Source: Spirochaetota bacterium
Lineage (GTDB): Bacteria > Spirochaetota > UBA4802 > UB4802
Direction: 5' to 3'
DNA: 39,114 nt
NCBI GenBank assembly: GCA_026414805.1
Contig: JAOAIH010000006.1
Coordinates: 1-39,114 of the forward strand
The position numbers and the translations under genes were made by a program. This document shows, piece by piece, positions 17,006-24,566 of this stretch (its first letter is position 1; the number at the start of each line of letters is the position of its first letter). The notes below the pieces were generated by a model. That model saw only the letters and a program-made list of their open reading frames with translations, ran no database searches and was not told where the DNA came from.

Positions 17006-17034
17006 ACTACAGTGTACATAATCAAACAAGTCAA
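17006..17034 (-). promoter_or_regulatory. predicted promoter of aroKC-ribF-ogt
   Basis: Minus strand: TTGACT (17029-17034), a 17-base spacer, TGTAGT (17006-17011, 4/6), about 50 bases before the aroKC ATG. Confidence 0.5.
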
Positions 17035-17345
17035 TTAAAACTTTTTTACACTTGAATAATTATATAATCAATATCCCATAAACTAAAAAAAGTATACAGC
17101 TACCACAGCAAACATTACACTTTTCACGTAAACACATAGACAATTACATTAACTTTGATACTTAAAATATCTATGATGTCATTTAAGAATATTACACTTG
17201 ACATATATATTGACTGACAATAAATCAAATCACATTTTTTTTAGATTGTTTGTATAGTAATGATATAATAATACAATAATTTTCTTGTTCTTTTAATTAT
17301 ATTAATTTGTATAAATTACTCAATGAATTTGCAATATTAATCTTG

Positions 17346-17376
17346 TTGACATAATATACATAATATTATATTATGT
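17346..17376 (+). promoter_or_regulatory. promoter with embedded inverted repeat upstream of the FadR-family gene
   Basis: TTGACA (17346-17351), a 17-base spacer and TATTAT (17369-17374, 5/6) make a very good sigma70-type promoter. A perfect inverted repeat, ACATAATATA (17349-17358) and TATATTATGT (17367-17376) with an 8-base centre, lies across both promoter boxes. A dimeric repressor bound there would block polymerase, so this is a candidate autoregulatory operator for the GntR-type protein encoded just downstream. Confidence 0.6.
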
Positions 17377-17456
17377 ATTACGATATTACCAATATACACT
17401 TTTCTAAAAATAACATATTTTACTAATAATATAACAAACAAAAGGAGAATCAATTC

Positions 17457-18206
17457 ATGGCATCACGAAACAAAGGCATTCAATTGATGATTAACAAAAT
17501 TGAAAAAGCTCCTGATATTCCAAGCATGGTGGTTTCTCAAATAATAGAACTTATTTCTTCAGGTGTACTTAAACCCGGCGATAGACTCCCTTCAGAACTT
17601 GAAATGACACGCCGATTTGGCATAAGCCGTATATCCTTACGGGAAGCGATGAAATTACTGGAAGCTAAAGGTTACATTGAATCTCAGGGAAGAAAAGGGA
17701 AATACGTAAAATCAGTAGTTGATGATGCAATTAAAACTCCTATAGAAGGCTTAATTCAAATTGATCATAAAAAAATATGGGAGTTACTGGAAGTACGTCG
17801 CATAATTGATGCTGAAGCTGCAGCGCTGGCAGCACTACGAGCAAATGAGGAGCAGCGGCGAAAGCTCAATTCATTCAGGACGCAGATTGAACTTATGGGT
17901 GTTGAAAACCTTATACAAAAACGCGAAGGCGGTAAATTCTATGCTCAATTTTATAATCATCTGTACGAAGCAACAAATAATACTATCTTTGCTCACATCC
18001 TCAATGCAATTTCAACAATACTACGCGGTGTACTTCCTTACAGCCGTGAAAAATTAGCCAGAGTAAAAAACACATCACAAGATATCTATGAACACCATAT
18101 TAAGATTCTTGATGCGATAAATTCACATAAACCCGATCTTGCACGTGAAGCTGTGGTTGAACACATTGATTATTTAGAAAGAACACTAAAAAAGATACTT
18201 AAATAG
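17457..18206 (+). CDS. FadR-subfamily GntR transcriptional regulator (FCD domain)
   Basis: A 249-residue DNA-binding regulator. The N-terminal winged helix (about 20-85) has the GntR signature LKPGDRLPSELEMTRRFGIS, followed by RISLREAMKLLEAKGYIES. The C-terminal all-helical FCD ligand-binding domain (about 105-245) has the family's metal-binding pattern: Asp in IIDAEAAALAA, His in YNHLYEA, His in YEHHIKILDAI and His in VVEHIDYL. Such proteins respond to small carboxylates. No metabolic target gene is adjacent in the same direction; it is monocistronic, with AAAGGAG before the ATG and a hairpin terminator at 18230. The palindrome in its own promoter suggests autoregulation. Confidence 0.92.
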   Translation: MASRNKGIQLMINKIEKAPDIPSMVVSQIIELISSGVLKPGDRLPSELEMTRRFGISRISLREAMKLLEAKGYIESQGRKGKYVKSVVDDAIKTPIEGLIQIDHKKIWELLEVRRIIDAEAAALAALRANEEQRRKLNSFRTQIELMGVENLIQKREGGKFYAQFYNHLYEATNNTIFAHILNAISTILRGVLPYSREKLARVKNTSQDIYEHHIKILDAINSHKPDLAREAVVEHIDYLERTLKKILK

Positions 18207-18229
18207 TATTTTCGTATTTTCTTATAATC

Positions 18230-18261
18230 ACCTTGGGGAGCTTTAGAATGTTCCCCAAGGT
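18230..18261 (+). terminator. terminator hairpin after the FadR-family gene
   Basis: ACCTTGGGGA (18230-18239) pairs with TCCCCAAGGT (18252-18261), a 10-bp stem with a 12-base loop. It is followed by an AT-rich but not pure-T tail. Confidence 0.7.
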
Positions 18262-18371
18262 AATTAAATATTTTCTTCGTCACTTCATTATTACTCTACT
18301 ATACTATCCTCTTTGAAAACACTATACATTTTTGGATTGAAGTCATGCAAATTTATTTCATAATTTATTTA

Positions 18372-18400
18372 TTGACTCAAGTTAAATTTTTTGTTATTAT
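18372..18400 (+). promoter_or_regulatory. predicted promoter of trxB-selenoprotein operon
   Basis: TTGACT (18372-18377, 5/6), a 17-base spacer and TATTAT (18395-18400, 5/6). It covers the TTG codon at 18391, so translation must start downstream, at ATG 18433. Confidence 0.65.
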
Positions 18401-18432
18401 TTTACAATAATTTTCATAATAATGGTGTGTGT

Positions 18433-19416
18433 ATGGAATTGACATTTAATTTACCGGGACTTGAAACAATTGAACAACGAACTGTCCCCTTGGACAGTTC
18501 ATTTGTGTATGATGTTTTAATTGTTGGTGGTGGTCCAGCAGCACTCACCGCAGCAGTCTATTGTATGCGTAAAGGAATTAAGACAGGTCTTATTACCCTT
18601 GATGTAGGGGGTCAGGTTGCCGAAACCTCAACAGTTGAAAATTATATGGGATACAGACATATAGAGGGCATATCTTTAGTGCAGCGTTTTAAAGAGCAGG
18701 TTGAACAATTTGAAATAGGCTTCCTTCAAGGGTATAAAGCAACAAAAGTAATTGATGGTAACATTAAAAAAGTAGAATGTGAGGACGGGAATACCTATCA
18801 GGCTAAATCAATCATTATAACTACAGGAAAACGATGGCGCAGGCTTAACGTACCCGGCGAAGCTGAACTTACCGGAAAAGGGGTTGCTTACTGCGCTATC
18901 TGTGATGCACCTCTTTTCAAAAACAAAGATGTTATCGTGGTAGGCGGAGGCAATTCAGCAGTAGAAGCCGCCATTGACCTTGCAAAATTAGCTAACTCTG
19001 TTACTGTGATTCAACTATTACCAACATTAACTGCTGACAGAGTACTTATTGATGAATTATCAAAATTTACTAATGTTTCGATTCTATTTGAACACGAAAT
19101 AAAAGCAATACATGGAACCAATGCAGTTGAATCAGTTTCGGTACATGATAAAAAGAATAAAAAGGACCATACTCTTGTAGTTCAGGGTATCTTTATTGAA
19201 ATTGGACTTGTTCCTAATAGTGAGCTTGTAAAGAATGTAGTTGCATTGAATGAATATGGTGAGATAATTATTGATTGCAGCTGCAGAACATCACGACCGG
19301 GCATCTTTGCAGCAGGCGATGTAACATCCGTCCCTTATAAACAGATAATCATTGCAGCAGGGGAAGGTGCCAAAGCAGCTTTGTCAGCCTGCGATTATGT
19401 CTTAACCAATAAATAA
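18433..19416 (+). CDS. trxB: thioredoxin reductase-like flavoprotein
   Basis: A 327-residue NAD(P)H-dependent flavoenzyme that passes electrons to thioredoxin-type proteins. The FAD motif is VGGGPAALTAAVY (about 31-43), the redox-active disulfide is Cys154-Ala-Ile-Cys157 in YCAICDAP, the NAD(P)H motif is VVGGGNSAVEAAIDLA, and the second FAD motif is PGIFAAGDVTSVPYKQ. I use ATG 18433 rather than an in-frame TTG at 18391, because a good promoter overlaps the latter. The stop is 21 bases before the two-domain redoxin gene with the in-frame UGA, so reductase and substrate are almost certainly encoded together. The NADPH-binding HRR motif of classical TrxR is not evident, so cofactor preference is open. 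Confidence 0.92.
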   Translation: MELTFNLPGLETIEQRTVPLDSSFVYDVLIVGGGPAALTAAVYCMRKGIKTGLITLDVGGQVAETSTVENYMGYRHIEGISLVQRFKEQVEQFEIGFLQGYKATKVIDGNIKKVECEDGNTYQAKSIIITTGKRWRRLNVPGEAELTGKGVAYCAICDAPLFKNKDVIVVGGGNSAVEAAIDLAKLANSVTVIQLLPTLTADRVLIDELSKFTNVSILFEHEIKAIHGTNAVESVSVHDKKNKKDHTLVVQGIFIEIGLVPNSELVKNVVALNEYGEIIIDCSCRTSRPGIFAAGDVTSVPYKQIIIAAGEGAKAALSACDYVLTNK

Positions 19417-19437
19417 AATTTATGCAGGAGGTACATA

Positions 19438-20079
19438 ATGCCACTTTTTGACGACAAAGTAAAATCACAATTATCCCAGTTACTATCTAAAATAAAAGAT
19501 CCAATCGTAATAAATTTTTTTACTCAGGAAATTGAATGCCCAACATGTCAAACTACTCATCAATTTGTTGAAGAGATAGCCAGCCTCAATAACAAGATTT
19601 CGCTTAGAGTGTTTGATCTGGTAAAAAATTCTGATGTTGCCAAAGAATATGGCATCGATAAAATTCCAGCTATTGTGGTAACCGACTCACAAAATACCAT
19701 CAAAGGAGTACGTTTCTTTGGGATACCTGCTGGATATGAAATTAATTCATTTATTGCTGCCTGTATTGAAGTTTCAGGGGTTAAAGAAACATTGCCCGAA
19801 GCAATTCTTTCAAGAATAAAAAAAATATCAAAACCTATTCATATTCAGGTATTTGTCACCCTCACCTGACCATACTGTCCGGGTGCAGTTGCATCCGCTC
19901 ATAAGCTAGCAATAGAAAATCCAAATATTAAAGCTGACATGATAGAAAGCACTACCTTTACACCACTTGCGGTAAAGCACAATGTTTCTTCAGTACCCAA
20001 AGTAGTGATAAATGATATCTATGAGTTTGTTGGGGCTCAGCCAATCAATGTATTTTTAGATATGATAGAGAAGGTATAA
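19438..20079 (+). CDS. selenocysteine-containing protein disulfide oxidoreductase (two thioredoxin folds), UGA at codon 144
   Basis: Reading through TGA at 19867-19869 as selenocysteine gives 213 residues ending at TAA 20077-20079; stopping there would leave 143. The protein has two thioredoxin-fold halves, as in the PDO/glutaredoxin-like family. The first contains Cys34-Pro-Thr-Cys37 and a cis-Pro segment KIPAIVV. The second contains Sec144-Pro-Tyr-Cys147 (VFVTLT-U-PYCPGAVASAHKL) and SVPKVVI. UGA replaces exactly the first cysteine of the CPYC site, and family-like sequence resumes at once in the same frame. A SECIS-like hairpin follows (19880-19897). UGA is used as an ordinary stop elsewhere here (ribF, greA), so the code is not reassigned. 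AGGAGG precedes the ATG. The role is thiol-disulfide exchange fed by the adjacent reductase (inference). sel genes are not in the window. Confidence 0.88.
19867..19897 (+). promoter_or_regulatory. UGA (Sec) codon and bacterial SECIS-like hairpin
   Basis: After the UGA and ten further bases, 19880-19886 pairs with 19891-19897: seven base pairs including one G-U, closed by the loop A-G-T-T (19887-19890). The loop G is the second loop base and lies 19 bases after the UGA. This fits the known bacterial SECIS pattern (short apical loop with an early G, about 16-37 bases from UGA). As I recall the E. coli fdhF element, it has the same spacing and a G-U step in its loop. There is no bulged U in the stem, a difference from fdhF. 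Confidence 0.75.
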
Positions 20080-20089
20080 AAATGTAATT

Positions 20090-20173
20090 TGCCGCGAGAG
20101 GGATTCGAACCCTCACAGGCGTACGCCCACCAGACCCTGAACCTGGCGCGTCTACCAATTCCGCCATCGCGGC
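20090..20173 (-). tRNA. tRNA-Leu (anticodon CAG)
   Basis: Read on the minus strand, the acceptor stem GCCGCGA pairs with TCGCGGC. The D loop contains GGTAGACGC, and the anticodon stem CCAGG/TCTGG encloses TTCAGGG, giving anticodon CAG. A long variable arm follows (GGGCGTACGCCT), as in class II leucine tRNAs, and the T arm has GGTTCGAATCC. The discriminator base is A; CCA is not encoded. The 3' end faces the selenoprotein gene only ten bases away. Confidence 0.97.
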
Positions 20174-20287
20174 ATGTTTATTGTATTGATTTTATCACAT
20201 TACATATTTGTCAAATAAAAATTTTTAATTAAAATTCTTACGGACTTTTTAAGCAATTAGAATTTATCCATTTCTTGCATAAAAAAA

Positions 20288-21541
20288 TCATACCCTTTCA
20301 AGTGAAATCAAATCTTCATAGGTTTCCCTTTTACGGATAAGCCTGTATGTGTTTCCTTCTACCAGTACTTCAGCAGGTAAAGGATGCGAATTATACCGCG
20401 ATGCCATTGACATACCATAGGCCCCTGCGGACAATATGGCCAAATAATCACCCTGCATTGTATACGAAATTTCTCTATCTTTAGCAAAAAAATCACCTGA
20501 TTCACAAATTGGCCCTACAACATCAACTACCTCGCTGCCTTCCCTCAAGGTCAGGTTTGCAATATGTTGATATGCCTGATATAGCGTTGGCCTTATTAAA
20601 TGATGCATCCCCGAATCAACAATGACAAATGTTTTTGTATCCGCTTTCTTTTTGTACTGCACCTGAGTAATTAGTGCACCACTGTTACCCGAAATATACC
20701 TTCCTGGCTCAATTATCAAAAAAACATTTTTATTGCTAATGGTCTTTTGAATAATTTGAGACCATTTGTCTATATCAAGTGGAGTTTCATCTTTATACTG
20801 TATCCCAAAACCGCCGCCTAAATTCAATGTAGTGCACTCCCCCACACCCATTGCATTGATTTTGCCCATGATTTCCACAGCTTTCTTACATGCTTGTTCA
20901 AAGGGTGCAACGTCAGTAATCTGAGAACCGATATGAACATGAAGTCCTGCTAATTTCACATGTTTTAGATTCTTCAAACTATCTACAATACCCTGGAGAT
21001 TCTGTATAGATATACCAAATTTATTTTCCTTTTTACCGGTGGTAATATAATGATGTGTATTTGCCTCAACATCAGGATTTACCCTTATAGCAATATTAGC
21101 TATTTTCCCCATTTGTTTGGCTATTGTATTAATTCTTTCAATCTCTGGCAGCGATTCACAATTGAACATGCTAATTCCTGATGTAAGAGCAAGTTCAATC
21201 TCGGGCTGGGTTTTCCCTACACCTGCATACACAATCTTTCCAGGATCAACGCCCGCGGCGATAGCTCTGTATATTTCCCCACCGGACACCACATCCATAC
21301 CACATCCTAAAGCGTGCATCATCCGTAAAATATTAATATTTGAATTTGATTTCACTGAATAGCAAATCAGATGTCTGTACCCGGATAATGCGTTGTCTAA
21401 TTGCATAAATTTATCTTTAAAGCATTGTGAAGAATACACATACACTGGAGTCCCATATTCTTGTGCGATAGTTGAAAGCGGGACTTCTTCGCAATATAGC
21501 ATTCCGTTACGATAGGTAAAATATTCCTTGTATGTATTCAT
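20288..21541 (-). CDS. lysA: diaminopimelate decarboxylase
   Basis: LysA decarboxylates meso-diaminopimelate to lysine, the last step of lysine synthesis, using pyridoxal phosphate. The 417-residue protein has the PLP-binding Lys in CYSVKSNSNINIL (about residue 64), GCGMDVVSGGE, HVHIGSQITD, the phosphate-binding GGGFGIQY, EPGRYISGNSG, and GPICESGDFFAKDRE with the substrate-binding Cys/Glu. Length and motif order are standard. The ATG overlaps the greA TGA as ATGA, so lysA is translationally coupled to greA. Presence of this gene fits the DAP-binding OmpA domain at 4 kb. Confidence 0.96.
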   Translation of the reverse strand: MNTYKEYFTYRNGMLYCEEVPLSTIAQEYGTPVYVYSSQCFKDKFMQLDNALSGYRHLICYSVKSNSNINILRMMHALGCGMDVVSGGEIYRAIAAGVDPGKIVYAGVGKTQPEIELALTSGISMFNCESLPEIERINTIAKQMGKIANIAIRVNPDVEANTHHYITTGKKENKFGISIQNLQGIVDSLKNLKHVKLAGLHVHIGSQITDVAPFEQACKKAVEIMGKINAMGVGECTTLNLGGGFGIQYKDETPLDIDKWSQIIQKTISNKNVFLIIEPGRYISGNSGALITQVQYKKKADTKTFVIVDSGMHHLIRPTLYQAYQHIANLTLREGSEVVDVVGPICESGDFFAKDREISYTMQGDYLAILSAGAYGMSMASRYNSHPLPAEVLVEGNTYRLIRKRETYEDLISLERV

Positions 21542-24234
21542 GGCTTATATTTCTCAATTGACTCAATGGTATACTGTTTGATCTGATCATTTTTTCTAAT
21601 TTCCACCACATCACCTATTTTCTTACCCAGAAGCGCCTGCGCAATAGGTGAACGATACGATAATATACGTTTTTCAAAATCGGCATCCCATGGTCCAAGT
21701 ATTGTAAATGTTTCTTTTTCACCATCCCCACTTATTGTCACCACAGTACCAATATTCACCTTATCTGTTGTTATGGTACTTAAATCTAATATCTGAGCCT
21801 TTTTGATTTCGCTTTCCAGTTTATTAATGTCACGCTTTAGTATTGACTGTTTCTCTAGCAAGGCATTGTATTCAACGTTTTCACGCACATCGCCAGTTGC
21901 ATCAGAAACTTTTGCCAATTCCTTAGAAATAGTAGCTAATTCAACATTAACAAGCCTGTTGAGCTCTTCCTGCTTGCGGGTATACCCTTCCTGTGTTGTT
22001 ATAAGAACTTCAGCATCAATCTTCCACTCTTCTTCTGCAATTTTCTGTAATGGTTTAAAATCTTGATATCGGGATTTAATTATTTCTAAAAATTTCTCCC
22101 TCATTGACTCCTCAATATACGGGATACCGCTGAAAATATCATACACCTTTCCTAAAAACTGTATATCAAAAGTATTAACTATGTCTTTTAATACTGCTGC
22201 ATCGTTATCAAATATTATATCAAGCGCAAGGTTTTTAAGCTTATTCCCCTTTTGTTCAATTTTCTTAAGTTCATTCATCAACCTGAATAACGTAAGGACC
22301 AGCTGTTCACGGGAATAATCAAGCCAATCATAATCCCATGTTTTTGATAAAAGATTTTTTGCAACCCATAAGAATATTTCAGGAAATTCCTTGGCACCAA
22401 TGAGTGCCTGTTCAACAAATCTGTTAATAATTGTATATTCATGTGAGCGTATTAGAATATTAACAATATATTTATGAATTCTCACGGGTGTTTCAAAAAG
22501 AATCTGCGAAAAAATATCAGCCCAGTCTTCTCTAGCTTCTTTGATAAGATTAATTAAATCCTTTTTATAATCATATGAACCTATCTTTCGTGATATTGAG
22601 GGTAAGTCCTGCGATTCTTTCACTATAGCAAGTATATTCCTATAGGCCTGATCAAGTTTCAGCTTTTTAGCATCTATAAACTTGCTCAACCCATTTAAAA
22701 TAAAATATGATAAAATCTTTCTGGTAATCGAATCACCTTTTAATTCACTGGAAAAATAATCTACAAAGAATTGAGCAACTGCTGCGCCTTCACTAGCATC
22801 TATATTGTTTACAAACTCAATTGCAACATCAAGCTTTTCAGTAAATGAGTCAGTTTTAAGGAAATTATCAAGAAGCTCATCAGCAAAAGTAAGGGGTTTA
22901 TCACGCATTATGATGACATCTTTCTTATCAGGTGAAATTCCAAACAAAGGTGATTTTTTTATCTCTGTTCTTTTATTGCTCCACCATTTTGCCCATGCTT
23001 TTTCACTAACAAAATCCGGTATTAGTTCTTTCTTTATATCTGTTAAAGAAATACTCCCATTGTACGAACGAATTAGTATCTCAAAAAATTGCAGGAAGTC
23101 TTCCTCAAAAAGTTTTTTAAGGCCCTCATAGTCCTCGTATTTTAACACCTGGATATGATCATCTTTAAGTGGTGTCAAAGCCTGTAATGCCATCTGTACA
23201 GACATTTGATGCCCTGGCTTGTCTTTAAAATCGATAATGATATGGTTAGGAGTAATATCTACTATTCTACCCACACCCCAGCTTCTATGACGTACATAAT
23301 GGCCTTTGTCAAAAATAATACTGTTTTCAAAATCCTGTATTGCATGTTTTACCGGGTATTTAAAGTTATTAAGCTTTGATAACTTTAAAAATAGCTGGAA
23401 CTGCGAATGTGATCCGTATTTCTTCTCATATAATTTCACCAGTTCCCTGCGAGCAGCAGTATCATTGGGCGTATATTCTAATATCTTTTTTAACAGCTGT
23501 ATTGACTGATCAGGATGTTCCTCATCTTTATATTTATGCAACAGCACTTTTAACAATGAAGCTGTCAATTCATATTGGCGCGCTTCAATTAGCATCCTCT
23601 CAATTCTTTCAAAAAACTGTATATCCTCCCACGACACCTGCACAAGTTTATTCCAAAGATCAGTTATTTCATCATATAACCCGTTTTTAATATGTCCTTC
23701 AATAGAAAGTTTCATATACTGAATACTTTTCTGTTTATCCTCATCAATGAGCGCTACAGCTAATTTTTTTGCAACCTCAGCATCAAATCTGTCAATTTTA
23801 AGAAGGTTTTCCCACACCGGTATAGCCTCTTTACTTCTCCCAAGGCGTTCCAAACTCGTTGCAAGTGCTTTTAAAGCAAAGCTGCTTTCTCCATATTCTA
23901 ATACTTTTTCCGATAAAAGCTCTACAATAACCCATTTATGATATTTTTGATACATATCAATGAGTCTGCGCATTTCCATTTTATCATCGATAATATCCAG
24001 ATGATAGCCTGTTAACCCAATAAGATACGATGCAACTATTGAATCAGGATGACTTTGTATATGCTCTTTACATATATCTCTAACTTCTTTTACAATACCT
24101 GCTGCTACAACCGAATTGAAAAGATCATCAAGAATCCTGAACCGGGATATTCCTACATCCTTTGGATCCAATCTCCCCCACATTTCTTCTTTAAACATGG
24201 AATGTACACGTTCAATTAATTTATCCTTTTCCAT
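21538..24234 (-). CDS. greA: GreA transcription elongation factor with giant N-terminal helical extension
   Basis: An 898-residue protein. The last ~160 residues are a complete GreA: the coiled-coil part with the acidic tip GDVRENVEYNALLEKQ (about residue 780), which reaches into the RNA polymerase channel and stimulates transcript cleavage, and the C-terminal FKBP-like domain with VGTVVTISGDGE, SYRSPIAQALLGKKIGD and IESIEKYKP. The preceding ~740 residues are helical with TPR-like stretches (LATSLERLGRSKEAIPVWENLLKID near 110). From memory, Treponema and Borrelia also have ~900-residue GreA proteins, so this is a spirochaete trait rather than a chance fusion. The extension's function is unknown to me. 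GAGGAGC precedes the ATG. Confidence 0.93.
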   Translation of the reverse strand: MEKDKLIERVHSMFKEEMWGRLDPKDVGISRFRILDDLFNSVVAAGIVKEVRDICKEHIQSHPDSIVASYLIGLTGYHLDIIDDKMEMRRLIDMYQKYHKWVIVELLSEKVLEYGESSFALKALATSLERLGRSKEAIPVWENLLKIDRFDAEVAKKLAVALIDEDKQKSIQYMKLSIEGHIKNGLYDEITDLWNKLVQVSWEDIQFFERIERMLIEARQYELTASLLKVLLHKYKDEEHPDQSIQLLKKILEYTPNDTAARRELVKLYEKKYGSHSQFQLFLKLSKLNNFKYPVKHAIQDFENSIIFDKGHYVRHRSWGVGRIVDITPNHIIIDFKDKPGHQMSVQMALQALTPLKDDHIQVLKYEDYEGLKKLFEEDFLQFFEILIRSYNGSISLTDIKKELIPDFVSEKAWAKWWSNKRTEIKKSPLFGISPDKKDVIIMRDKPLTFADELLDNFLKTDSFTEKLDVAIEFVNNIDASEGAAVAQFFVDYFSSELKGDSITRKILSYFILNGLSKFIDAKKLKLDQAYRNILAIVKESQDLPSISRKIGSYDYKKDLINLIKEAREDWADIFSQILFETPVRIHKYIVNILIRSHEYTIINRFVEQALIGAKEFPEIFLWVAKNLLSKTWDYDWLDYSREQLVLTLFRLMNELKKIEQKGNKLKNLALDIIFDNDAAVLKDIVNTFDIQFLGKVYDIFSGIPYIEESMREKFLEIIKSRYQDFKPLQKIAEEEWKIDAEVLITTQEGYTRKQEELNRLVNVELATISKELAKVSDATGDVRENVEYNALLEKQSILKRDINKLESEIKKAQILDLSTITTDKVNIGTVVTISGDGEKETFTILGPWDADFEKRILSYRSPIAQALLGKKIGDVVEIRKNDQIKQYTIESIEKYKP

Positions 24235-24396
24235 ACATGCTCCTCTTAAATAAACATATAATGATATACGTTGTCATATCATATATAATAATAATTGTCC
24301 ATATATATATCAGTCTTTTAAAACTACTAAATACTACTTCACCCCTCAATGTATATATATATTAAAAAATTAGCCACACAGTTATAAAATTTAAGG

Positions 24397-24442
24397 AAGG
24401 AATTAGTACTTTACCTGGCAATAGGTATACTCTACATTCCTT
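24397..24442. other. nested hairpin of unknown role upstream of greA
   Basis: Three helices stack in order: AAGGAAT/ATTCCTT (7 bp), AGTA/TACT (4 bp) and TACCT/AGGTA (5 bp), closed by GGCAAT. They are separated only by a 1x4 internal loop and a 3-base bulge. This is well ordered for an AT-rich spacer. No T tract follows on either side, so it does not look like a terminator. Confidence 0.45.
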
Positions 24443-24488
24443 ATGCCAAAAAAGCAAGAACTTTTATAGCAAATCTCATATTTTGCCA

Positions 24489-24526
24489 ATATATAAACAC
24501 CACGGTAATCCGTGGTGTTTATATAT
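24489..24526 (-). terminator. perfect 17-bp hairpin, terminator of the flaA operon
   Basis: The arms at 24489-24505 and 24510-24526 are perfectly complementary (core AAACACCACGG/CCGTGGTGTTT) with a 4-base loop, 41 bases after the flaA stop. The tail is TATA-rich rather than a pure T run, but stem strength and place support termination. Confidence 0.75.
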
Positions 24527-24566
24527 AACATACAATATCTTTAATCAATAATCTATTTTTGCAGGC

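Larger units (their letters stand above)
16957..17456 (+). other. 500-bp AT-rich divergent intergenic region
   Basis: It separates the minus-strand aroKC operon from the plus-strand FadR/GntR gene. It holds a promoter for each side (17006-17034 and 17346-17374) and the inverted repeat 17349-17376. A second TTGACA at 17198 has only weak -10 candidates. I found no credible small ORF or RNA gene. Confidence 0.6.
24235..24566 (-). other. 332-bp intergenic region between flaA and greA
   Basis: It holds the flaA terminator (24489-24526), a nested hairpin (24397-24442) and a short inverted repeat ATGATAT/ATATCAT (24261-24267 and 24276-24282). On the minus strand TGGACA-17-TATGAC just upstream is a weak promoter candidate for greA. 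No ORF is credible. Confidence 0.5.

Noticed and set aside
17191-17226. Second promoter (TTGACA at 17198) in the aroKC-FadR spacer
   Set aside because: All -10 candidates at 15-18 bases match three or four positions only, and nothing begins downstream for 230 bases.
18391-18432. Upstream TTG start for trxB
   Set aside because: The TTG lies within a TTGACT-17-TATTAT promoter; the ATG at 18433 gives the normal reductase N-terminus.
19438-19869. A complete 143-residue protein ending at UGA 19867
   Set aside because: The frame continues after the UGA with a PYC motif and a second thioredoxin-fold half, and a SECIS-like hairpin follows; truncation would remove the main active site.
19867-19869. 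UGA reassigned to tryptophan or another amino acid throughout the genome
   Set aside because: UGA ends ribF, greA, the phosphatase and the 27.5 kb membrane protein genes at normal family lengths, and tryptophan is encoded by UGG.
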